Origin: JAMCRM01 sp035561075 | GTDB taxonomy: Bacteria > Acidobacteriota > Terriglobia > Bryobacterales > Bryobacteraceae | Length of the DNA: 64,000 nt | Direction of reading: 5' to 3' | NCBI GenBank assembly: GCA_035561075.1 | Contig: DATMYF010000055.1 | Span: 13,100 to 77,099, forward strand | In this document: positions 8,382 through 14,694 of the stretch, in pieces | Layout: the number at the start of each line of letters is the position of its first letter | Numbering within the stretch: the first letter of the stretch is position 1 | Made by a program: the position numbers and the translations under genes | The notes under the pieces: generated by a model | Told to the model about the DNA's origin: nothing | The model's input: the letters and a program-made list of their open reading frames with translations, nothing else | Database searches by the model: none

Positions 8382-8410
8382 TTGACAATCCGGAGATCCC
8401 ATGTGAGGAT
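8382..8410 (+). promoter_or_regulatory. Probable sigma-70 promoter of the 8.4-8.6 kb RNA
   Basis: TTGACA (8382-8387) is followed after 17 bases by GAGGAT with an upstream TG dinucleotide at 8402-8403. The -35 is perfect and the -10 weak, with an extended -10 feature. A start near 8417 would give an RNA of about 220 nt ending at the terminator 8604-8637. Confidence 0.45.
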
Positions 8411-8416
8411 GTAGGT

Positions 8417-8637
8417 ATCACTGGAAAAGGAGGTGGTCCAGAACAATGAATGATTGTAGACTGCGCGAGGTGGCCGACTACTGAGTCGACCGTTCCAAAG
8501 TAGCGACCCCTTCCAGTATAGGGGTCAACGTTCCTGCGGACCGGCAACCTCTCGCATCTCGCCGTAAGCCTCAGGTTTCAATTTAGGCTACCTGAAGAAG
8601 TGAACCCCCGTGAGCTCTCTGGGCCCACGGGGGTTTT
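8417..8637 (+). ncRNA. Structured non-coding RNA candidate upstream of rpmE
   Basis: This gene-free stretch shows nested RNA structure. A 5' hairpin (8421-8424/8438-8441) presents an AAGGAGGTG loop. A 14-position long-range helix pairs 8462-8475 with 8543-8556 (two mismatches). Inside it are two hairpins, CTACT/AGTAG (8478-8482/8499-8503) and GACCCCT/AGGGGTC (8505-8511/8520-8526). An H-type pseudoknot follows: AGCCT 8567-8571 with AGGCT 8585-8589, and CAGGT 8572-8576 with ACCTG 8590-8594. A terminator follows. rpmE has its own extended -10 promoter, so this is probably an independent transcript. A 12-codon ORF at 8446-8484 is present but its ribosome-site spacing is long. Confidence 0.55.
8604..8637 (+). 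terminator. Intrinsic terminator of the upstream RNA
   Basis: A 9-bp stem ACCCCCGTG (8604-8612) / CACGGGGGT (8626-8634) is followed by a short T run. It ends transcription before the rpmE promoter at 8643-8651. Confidence 0.85.
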
Positions 8638-8642
8638 CGTTC

Positions 8643-8651
8643 TGGTATACT
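8643..8651 (+). promoter_or_regulatory. Extended -10 promoter of rpmE
   Basis: TGGTATACT is an extended -10 element without a clear -35. It lies 32 bases before the rpmE ATG and just after the terminator, so rpmE is transcribed separately from the upstream RNA. Confidence 0.5.
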
Positions 8652-8682
8652 GGAATTCTCGAAAGGACTCCCGTAACACGTC

Positions 8683-8922
8683 ATGAAGGCCGGCATTCAT
8701 CCCGCGTACAATGAAATCAACGTAATCTGCGCCTGCGGCAATAAATTCCAGACGCGCTCCACAAATAAGGGCGACATCCGGGTAGAAATCTGCTCGGCAT
8801 GCCACCCGTTCTTCACCGGGAAGCAGAAGCTGATGGACACTGCTGGTCGCGTGGATCGTTTCGAGCGGAAATACGCTGCCACGCGTGGCGCCAAGAGACA
8901 GATTACGCAACCTAACGCGTAA
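8683..8922 (+). CDS. rpmE: 50S ribosomal protein L31, zinc-binding type
   Basis: The 79-residue protein starts MKAGIHPAYNEI and has the L31 zinc cysteines at C16, C18 (CACGNKF) and C37, C40 (CSACHPF). It also has the conserved HPFFTGKQK..DTAGRVDRFERKY block. The cysteine form is the zinc-replete paralogue. L31 bridges the subunits at the large-subunit central protuberance. The C-terminal ~10 residues are a short basic extension. It is monocistronic, with its own promoter and convergent to the next gene. Confidence 0.97.
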   Translation: MKAGIHPAYNEINVICACGNKFQTRSTNKGDIRVEICSACHPFFTGKQKLMDTAGRVDRFERKYAATRGAKRQITQPNA

Positions 8923-8959
8923 GAGGTCGCTCTCTTTGTTCCGGGGGCCGGGCGGCCCC

Positions 8960-9382
8960 CTACCTGCCTGGGGTCCGGCTTCCTTCCAATTTCTTCTGCT
9001 GGCGCCGCTTTTCCCGCTCGGCGCGCATCTTCTCGTATTCGGCGCGCTGGTCTTCCGTGAGCATTGCACGGATCTGCTCGTACTGGCTGACCTCGATCGC
9101 CTTCATATCAGGCTTCGAGCGCTCGTGCACTTCCCGGATGCGCTGCCCCGTGTTCTCCACAATGTGTTGCAGCTTCTGCACTTGGTCTTCGGAGAGGTGA
9201 AGCCGTGCGGTCAATTCTTGGACATACCGGCGGCGGAACTCCTCGGGTGTCCGGGGAGGTCCCTTGTCGGACATCACCGTGTTCACCATATAGAGCCGGT
9301 ATCCGAACGCGCCCACCAGCGCCCCGCTGAGGAAGACGAGCAGCAGATATACGGCTGTGGTGAGATTAGGTCGCCTGTTCAC
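8960..9382 (-). CDS. Membrane-anchored LTXXQ (Spy/CpxP/CnrX-like) periplasmic protein
   Basis: The 140-residue product has one N-terminal membrane segment (about residues 9-30) and a helical periplasmic domain. That domain holds two LTxxQ-type motifs, LSEDQVQKL and LTEDQRAEY, followed by a charged coiled tail rich in Lys/Arg/Glu. Such proteins act as envelope-stress chaperones (Spy, CpxP) or metal sensors (CnrX, ZraP). The gene overlaps the stop of the upstream membrane protein by 4 bases, which itself follows an ECF sigma gene. That order (sigma, membrane anti-sigma candidate, LTXXQ sensor) parallels CnrH-CnrY-CnrX. A sensor role is inference. Confidence 0.75.
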   Translation of the reverse strand: MNRRPNLTTAVYLLLVFLSGALVGAFGYRLYMVNTVMSDKGPPRTPEEFRRRYVQELTARLHLSEDQVQKLQHIVENTGQRIREVHERSKPDMKAIEVSQYEQIRAMLTEDQRAEYEKMRAEREKRRQQKKLEGSRTPGR

Positions 9383-9735
9383 AATTTGCCTGCCGTATCG
9401 CCATTGTCGGCCTGCAACGGTTCGAACAGAACCGTGTTTTCGGCGGTGACATGGCTATCGGCCAATGCCTCGACGTAAGTCTGGGAAGCGAAAGCGTTGC
9501 TCGACCTTGGCATGTACAGAAGCGCCGCCATCATAAGGGTGAGGGCAACGGCGGCGGTGACAAAACCGCTGGCCATACGTCCGAGGAAATAAGAGAACGT
9601 CTGGCGGGCTTCGATGCGCTGCCACAGTTGGGGCATGAAGTTGGCGCCCGGCTCCGGGTCGGGGCAGACCTCCCGGTATGCCCGGAACAATGCGTCCAGG
9701 TCTCGATCGAGGCCACCACGATTTGGCATCTGCAT
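9379..9735 (-). CDS. Single-pass membrane protein, putative anti-sigma factor
   Basis: This 118-residue protein has a cytoplasmic N-terminal helical region of about 50 residues (LDALFRAYREVCPDPEPGANFMPQLWQRIEAR). One membrane segment follows (about 54-74), then a short outer tail. It has no HxxxCxxC zinc motif. Its place is 5 bases after an ECF sigma gene and overlapping an LTXXQ sensor-like gene. The small cytosolic domain before a TM segment fits an anti-sigma factor of the CnrY kind. Function is inferred from context only. Confidence 0.6.
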   Translation of the reverse strand: MQMPNRGGLDRDLDALFRAYREVCPDPEPGANFMPQLWQRIEARQTFSYFLGRMASGFVTAAVALTLMMAALLYMPRSSNAFASQTYVEALADSHVTAENTVLFEPLQADNGDTAGKL

Positions 9736-9740
9736 ATCTT

Positions 9741-10331
9741 CTAACCGGCTTTCGCCGGAACCTTCCCTCCCGCGTCCTTGCTGCCGAATGCCTTCAGCAC
9801 TCGCTGACGGGCCCGGAACAGGCGGACCTTAAGAGCATTCTCGTTTACGCGGTAGATCTTTTCAAGCTCCTTGAGCGACAATCCCTCCACCTCTTTTAAG
9901 GTAAGAAGAATGCGATCAGCCTCCGACACCGTCCCCAACAGGGTGTCCACGGTCTCCCGAATGCGGTTCTTGTGCTGCCGTTCCTGCTGATCGCGGCCTC
10001 CGGCGAGAGCATCCGCCATCACGACCTGCTGTTCGGAAAGATCGGACATGCGGGATTCCATGCGCCGGCGCTGTTTCCGAAGATAATCGTACGCCGCGTT
10101 GACGGTCAGCCGGTGCAGCCATGGCTCGAAGACCTCTGCCGTGCGGAGCTGGTCGAGAGAATAATAAAGCCGCAGGAAAACCTCCTGCCCAACGTCCTCG
10201 ACATCTTCCGGCCGGGCTATCAGACGTGCGATGGTGCCTAAAATCCGCTTCCGGTATGCCAGTACAATTTCGTTGAACGCCGCGTCATTCCCAGCCTGCG
10301 CGCGCTTAATCAGTTCGAAATCAACCAGCAT
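9741..10331 (-). CDS. ECF-type RNA polymerase sigma factor
   Basis: The 196-residue protein has sigma region 2 (AFNEIVLAYRKRILGTIARLI...DVGQEVFLRLYYSLDQLR.....PWLHRLTVNAAYDYLRK). It also has region 4 (RILLTLKEVEGLSLKELEKIYRVNENALKVRLFRARQRVLKAFG). There is no region 3, as expected for ECF factors. The ATG at 10331 (MLVDFELIKRAQAGN) matches the usual start of the family; a longer frame from 10397 adds 22 unrelated residues. It is the first gene of a three-gene minus-strand cassette with a membrane protein and an LTXXQ protein. Confidence 0.9.
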   Translation of the reverse strand: MLVDFELIKRAQAGNDAAFNEIVLAYRKRILGTIARLIARPEDVEDVGQEVFLRLYYSLDQLRTAEVFEPWLHRLTVNAAYDYLRKQRRRMESRMSDLSEQQVVMADALAGGRDQQERQHKNRIRETVDTLLGTVSEADRILLTLKEVEGLSLKELEKIYRVNENALKVRLFRARQRVLKAFGSKDAGGKVPAKAG

Positions 10332-10477
10332 GCCGCACCGTGTGGCCCGGCAAACGTAGCTCCATGCTTCCCTGACAAAGGCGTACCGGGATACCAATCA
10401 GGTTACAAGGCTTCGCCGGTAATGGCAAAGCTGCCGGGCCTCCTCTGGTACAATGACGGCCCTGGAGGGCGAAAGGC

Positions 10478-11479
10478 GTGCTGAAAAGACTGATTTTGCT
10501 TGTGGCGGCGATCGCCGCACCCGCGCTGCCGGCCGAAAACGTGAAGATCGTGGTAACGGGTATGCCGCCCGAGGCTGTGCGGGAATTTCAGGGCGTCTCG
10601 CCGGCCGCGACGGTGGTGGCGGCGGAGAAGGACGAACTCGTCGCGGAGGCGGCCGACGCGGACGCTATCCTGGGGACCATCAACCCACAAATCTTTGGCG
10701 CCGCCAAGAAGCTTCGCTGGGTGCAGGTCTTTAGCGCCGGAGTCGAGGGTTACCGCTTCCCGGGTTTCGTCGAAAGCGGTGTGGTCCTGACCAACGCCAA
10801 GATCCTGCAGGGGCCAAACATAGCGGACCACGCCTTTGCCATGCTGCTGGCGCTCACCAGACAACTCTACAGGAGCTTCCCGGCGCGGGACCGGGAGGAA
10901 TGGCGGCGCGACGGCTACAGTATGGTCGAACTGCGCGGGAAGACTGCGGTGGTGATCGGGGTGGGGGGCATCGGCACGCAGATCGCACAACGCGCGCAGG
11001 CGTTCGGGATGACCGTGATCGGGGTGGACCCCAAAGACATGCCGCTCAACCCGTACGTCGGCAGAATGGTCTACCCGGACCGGCTGGACAGCGTGCTGCC
11101 CAAGGCCGACGTGGTGTTCATCTCGGCGCCGCTCACTCCCCAGAGCCAGGGCATGATGGGGCCGCGGCAGTTCGAGCTGCTCAAGCCGGGCGGCTACTTC
11201 ATCGCTGTCTCGCGTGGCAAGTTGTACGACACGGACGCTCTGGTGAAGGCGCTCGATTCGAAGCGCCTGGCCGGCGCGGGCCTGGATGTCACAAATCCCG
11301 AGCCGCTCCCCAAGGGTCATCCGCTGTGGCGCTTTGAGAACGTGGTGATCACGCCGCATATGGCCGGGCATTCCGACCACGTTCAGGAGCGCATTGTAGC
11401 GCTGGTGAAAGAGAACATCGCCCGCTTCGTGAAGGGAGAGCCGCTGCTCAACGTGGTGGACAAGCAGAAGGGGTACTGA
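10478..11479 (+). CDS. D-2-hydroxyacid dehydrogenase with signal peptide
   Basis: This 333-residue NAD-dependent oxidoreductase of the D-isomer 2-hydroxyacid dehydrogenase family starts at GTG. Residues 1-19 (LKRLILLVAAIAAPALPAE) look like a cleavable signal peptide, unusual for an NAD enzyme. The Rossmann motif is VVIGVGGIGTQIAQRA. Catalytic positions are visible: Arg in VSRGKLYDTDAL, Glu in NPEPLP and His in TPHMAGHS. The substrate is unknown. The next gene, an oxidoreductase, follows by 35 bases and also carries a leader, so both may act outside the cytoplasm or the leader may be vestigial. Confidence 0.85.
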   Translation: MLKRLILLVAAIAAPALPAENVKIVVTGMPPEAVREFQGVSPAATVVAAEKDELVAEAADADAILGTINPQIFGAAKKLRWVQVFSAGVEGYRFPGFVESGVVLTNAKILQGPNIADHAFAMLLALTRQLYRSFPARDREEWRRDGYSMVELRGKTAVVIGVGGIGTQIAQRAQAFGMTVIGVDPKDMPLNPYVGRMVYPDRLDSVLPKADVVFISAPLTPQSQGMMGPRQFELLKPGGYFIAVSRGKLYDTDALVKALDSKRLAGAGLDVTNPEPLPKGHPLWRFENVVITPHMAGHSDHVQERIVALVKENIARFVKGEPLLNVVDKQKGY

Positions 11480-11514
11480 GCCGGATCTGGTAGAATCTGC
11501 TCACAGGATCCACC

Positions 11515-12789
11515 ATGGACACGAGAAGAACGTTCGTTTTCGGCGCCGGAGGCGTTCTGGCGTCGCACGCCGTTGCGCGCAAGGCTTCCGCGAATGATAA
11601 GGTCCGGCTGGCCGTGATCGGCATCAACGGCCGCGGTTGGGACCACGTGCAAGGGTTCATGAAGCTGCCTGACGCGGAGGTTGCGATGCTCTGCGACGTG
11701 GATAGCGCCGTGCTGGAACGCCGCGCCACGCAGTTCGCGAGCACCTTCGGGAGGCCCGTGAAGACCGAGAAAGACATGCGCAAGGTCTTCGAAAACAAGG
11801 AAATCGACGCGGTTACGATAGCTACGCCGAACCACTGGCACGCGCTGGCCACTATCTGGGCGTGCCAGGCAGGCAAGGACGTCTACGTCGAGAAGCCCGG
11901 AGCGCACAACGTGTTTGAAGGGCGCAAGATGGTGGAGGCGGCTCACAAATACAAGCGCATGGTGCAGCACGGGGTGCAACTGCGCAGCTCCGAAGCGGTG
12001 CGGGAGGGCGTGGACCTGCTGCGCAAAGGAATTATCGGGAAGGTCTACATGTCGCGCGGGCTGGTGTACCGCTGGCGCCCGTCGATCGGGAAGAAGCCCA
12101 ACGAGCCGGTGCCGCCGGGGCTCGACTGGGATATGTGGCAGGGTCCCGCGCAGCAGCGCGAATTCAGCCGTCGCCTGGTGCACTACAACTGGCACTGGCA
12201 TTGGGACTACGGTAACGGCGATGTGGGCAACCAGGGCACACACGAGACTGATATGTGCCTGTGGGGGTTGGGCACCGGGCTGCCGGAGCGCATCACGTCG
12301 ATGGGGGACAAGTTCCTCTGGGACGACGACAAGGAGACGCCCGAGCTGCAAACGTCCCTCTACCACTATCCCAAAGAGAAGAAGATGATCCAGTTCGAGG
12401 TGCGGCACTGGTGCACCAACGAGGAGCAGGGCGTCGGGGTGGGGAATATCTTCTACGGCTCGGAAGGCTACATGCTGATCCGGAATTACGACGCCTACGA
12501 GGTCTACCTGGGGCAGAAGCGGGAACCCGGGCCGAAGCGGAAGGCCGGGGGCGACCACTTTGCCAACTTCATTAAGGCCGTGCGCAGCCGCAATCCGGCT
12601 GATTTGAATGCGCCGGTCGAGACCGCGCACGCTGCGAGCGCGCTGGCGCACCTGGGGAACATCGCCTGCCGCACGGGGCGGGTCCTGACCTTCGACCCCA
12701 AGACCGAAAAGTTCATAGGGGATAAAGAAGCCGACAAGCTGCTCACGCGCAAATACAGGCCGCCTTACGTGGTACCGGACAAGGTCTGA
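11515..12789 (+). CDS. Gfo/Idh/MocA-family oxidoreductase with Tat-like leader
   Basis: The 424-residue protein begins MDTRRTFVFGAGGVLA, a twin-arginine type leader. A Rossmann fold follows (VRLAVIGINGRGWDHV) and the family block AVTIATPNHWHALATIWACQAGKDVYVEKPGAHN contains the EKP motif. These NAD(P)-dependent enzymes oxidise or isomerise sugars. Such Tat-exported members are abundant in Acidobacteriota and Planctomycetota. It sits 35 bases after a hydroxyacid dehydrogenase and 18 bases before glgA, giving a short carbohydrate cluster. Substrate not inferable. Confidence 0.9.
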   Translation: MDTRRTFVFGAGGVLASHAVARKASANDKVRLAVIGINGRGWDHVQGFMKLPDAEVAMLCDVDSAVLERRATQFASTFGRPVKTEKDMRKVFENKEIDAVTIATPNHWHALATIWACQAGKDVYVEKPGAHNVFEGRKMVEAAHKYKRMVQHGVQLRSSEAVREGVDLLRKGIIGKVYMSRGLVYRWRPSIGKKPNEPVPPGLDWDMWQGPAQQREFSRRLVHYNWHWHWDYGNGDVGNQGTHETDMCLWGLGTGLPERITSMGDKFLWDDDKETPELQTSLYHYPKEKKMIQFEVRHWCTNEEQGVGVGNIFYGSEGYMLIRNYDAYEVYLGQKREPGPKRKAGGDHFANFIKAVRSRNPADLNAPVETAHAASALAHLGNIACRTGRVLTFDPKTEKFIGDKEADKLLTRKYRPPYVVPDKV

Positions 12790-12807
12790 CGGGAGCGCGG
12801 CGAAAAC

Positions 12808-14232
12808 ATGCCCAAGGTCCTGATGGTGGCATCGGAGGCCGCTCCGCTGGCCAAGACGGGCGGCCTCGCGGACGTGGTGGGATCGCTGCCTGCGGCGCTC
12901 GCGGCGGAGGGTTGGGAAACAGCCGTGGTGCTGCCGCGCTACGGGTCTGTTCCGCTCGATGGCGCGCGGCGCGTCTTCGACCGCATGGTGATCCGGCTGG
13001 GAAGCCGAAGCTACGATATCTCGATCTGGCTGGCAGAGGCGGGCGGAACGGCGTATTTCCTGGTCGAATGCCCGCCGCTTTACGATCGCCCGCGCTTCTA
13101 CGGGGTGGCGGGCGCCGATTTCCCGGACAATCACATTCGTTTCGCAGTATTCTGCCGCGCGGCCCTGGAGGTTTACCGGCGCCTGTTTCGGGCGGACGTG
13201 ATCCACTGCCACGACTGGCAGTCGGGCCTGGTCCCCACGTACCTGCGGACGCTGTTCGCCCGCGACCCCACTTTTATGGGCGCACGCACGCTATTTACGG
13301 TGCACAATCTGGGGTATCAGGGGCTGTTCGCGCCGGCCGTGCTGCCGGAGATCGGGCTCGATGCCGGGGTGTTGCGTGCGGACGGCCTGGAGTTCTTCGG
13401 CGACGTCAGCCTGATCAAGGGTGGACTGGCCCACGCGGACGCGCTCAGCACCGTCAGCCCGACGTATGCGCGGGAGATCCAGACGCCCGAATACGGCGAG
13501 GGCCTCGACGGTCTGCTGCGCGCCCGCGCCGCGGTACTCCACGGCATTCTCAACGGCGCAGATTACACCGAGTGGAACCCCGAAACCGACCCCCTGATCG
13601 CGGCCAACTACTCGGCCGATGACCTCTCCGGAAAGGCCGCCTGCAAGCGGGCGCTGCTGGCGGAATTCGGGCTGCCCGCGGAGGCGATGGCGAGCCCGCT
13701 GATCGGAATTGTCAGCCGCTTTACAAGCCAGAAGGGGGCGGACCTGATCGCGGCGGCGGCCGGGCGCATTGCGGCGCAGGAGTTCTACATGGTGGCCCTG
13801 GGGACCGGGGAGCCGGAATATGAAGACCTGTTCCGCGCCATGGCGCACGAATATCCAGGTTGCATCGCCGTGAAGGTGGCTTATGACAACGCGCTGGCGC
13901 ACCGCATCGAGGCCGGTGCCGATCTGTTTCTGATGCCCAGCCGCTACGAGCCCTGCGGGCTGAACCAGATGTACAGCCTGCGCTACGGGACCGTCCCGGT
14001 AGTGCGCGCCACCGGGGGGCTGGATGATACCATCAGGGAAGGTACCGGATTCAAGTTCAGGGAATACACCGGTGACGCCATGCTGGCAGCGCTCAGGGCT
14101 GCCGCCGGGGCCTTCGCGAACGGGGAGCGCTGGGAAGCGATGATGCGCCGCGGTATGGGCGAGGATTTCTCATGGCGGGCGTCCGCGGCTGAATATGCTT
14201 TGCTCTACCGCGGCTTGGCCGCAAGAGCTTGA
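12808..14232 (+). CDS. glgA: Glycogen synthase (ADP-glucose type)
   Basis: GlgA transfers glucose from ADP-glucose to alpha-1,4-glucan. The 474-residue GT5 protein has the N-terminal ASEAAPLAKTGGLADVVGSLP block with the KTGGL nucleotide-binding loop. It also has DVIHCHDWQSGLVP, TVHNLGYQGLF and the C-terminal PSRYEPCGLNQMYSLRYGTVPVVRATGGLDDT block carrying the catalytic Glu. Length is normal for bacterial GlgA. No other glg gene is adjacent. Confidence 0.95.
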   Translation: MPKVLMVASEAAPLAKTGGLADVVGSLPAALAAEGWETAVVLPRYGSVPLDGARRVFDRMVIRLGSRSYDISIWLAEAGGTAYFLVECPPLYDRPRFYGVAGADFPDNHIRFAVFCRAALEVYRRLFRADVIHCHDWQSGLVPTYLRTLFARDPTFMGARTLFTVHNLGYQGLFAPAVLPEIGLDAGVLRADGLEFFGDVSLIKGGLAHADALSTVSPTYAREIQTPEYGEGLDGLLRARAAVLHGILNGADYTEWNPETDPLIAANYSADDLSGKAACKRALLAEFGLPAEAMASPLIGIVSRFTSQKGADLIAAAAGRIAAQEFYMVALGTGEPEYEDLFRAMAHEYPGCIAVKVAYDNALAHRIEAGADLFLMPSRYEPCGLNQMYSLRYGTVPVVRATGGLDDTIREGTGFKFREYTGDAMLAALRAAAGAFANGERWEAMMRRGMGEDFSWRASAAEYALLYRGLAARA

Positions 14233-14286
14233 ACCCACGGCCGGATACGAACATCTAATCAAATAGATAAGGCAGGAGAAAGGTTG

Positions 14287-14622
14287 ATGGCGGGTCAGAA
14301 CATTGTGAACTTCACCGACGCCTCGTTTGACCAGGACGTGCTCAGTTCCGAGGTTCCGGTACTGGTGGATTTCTGGGCCGAATGGTGCGGTCCGTGCCGG
14401 CAGATGGCACCGACGATCGACGCCGTGGCGACGGAATACGCCGGCAAGCTGAAAGTCGGCAAAGTAGACGTGGATTCGAATGGCAACACGGCCATGCGCT
14501 ACAACATCCGGGGGATTCCCACGCTGCTGCTGTTTAAGGGCGGGCGAGTGGTGGACCAGCGGGTAGGCGCTGTCGGCCGGTCCGAAGTTCAGCGCATGCT
14601 GGATGGCCACGTAGAAAAGTAG
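14287..14622 (+). CDS. trxA: Thioredoxin
   Basis: The 111-residue single-domain thioredoxin has the WCGPC active site at residues 33-37 after VLVDFWAE. The conserved cis-proline lies in IRGIPTLLLFKGG. It reduces protein disulfides in the cytosol. The ATG at 14287 is preferred over a TTG three bases earlier because an AGGAG site fits its spacing. The gene stands alone between glgA and a TonB receptor and ends just before a GC-rich hairpin. Confidence 0.96.
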   Translation: MAGQNIVNFTDASFDQDVLSSEVPVLVDFWAEWCGPCRQMAPTIDAVATEYAGKLKVGKVDVDSNGNTAMRYNIRGIPTLLLFKGGRVVDQRVGAVGRSEVQRMLDGHVEK

Positions 14623-14634
14623 CTGTCTGTTCTG

Positions 14635-14657
14635 CGGCGGCGGGTCCTCCGCCGCCG
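14635..14657 (+). terminator. GC-rich hairpin after trxA
   Basis: CGGCGGCGG (14635-14643) pairs with CCGCCGCCG (14649-14657) around a 5-nt loop. Only two T residues follow, so it may be a weak or factor-assisted terminator. Confidence 0.45.
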
Positions 14658-14694
14658 TTGACCGTAATCCACTTTATTACCGCCGGAGTCCCCG

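Noticed and set aside
8446..8484. 12-codon leader peptide upstream of rpmE
   Set aside because: The ribosome site is strong but 12 bases away and partly in a hairpin; the peptide has no run of a regulatory amino acid, so I prefer a non-coding reading.
8943..8960. GGGGGCC/GGCCCCC hairpin as terminator between rpmE and the LTXXQ gene
   Set aside because: A 7-bp stem is present but there is no T run in either direction; possible but not supported.
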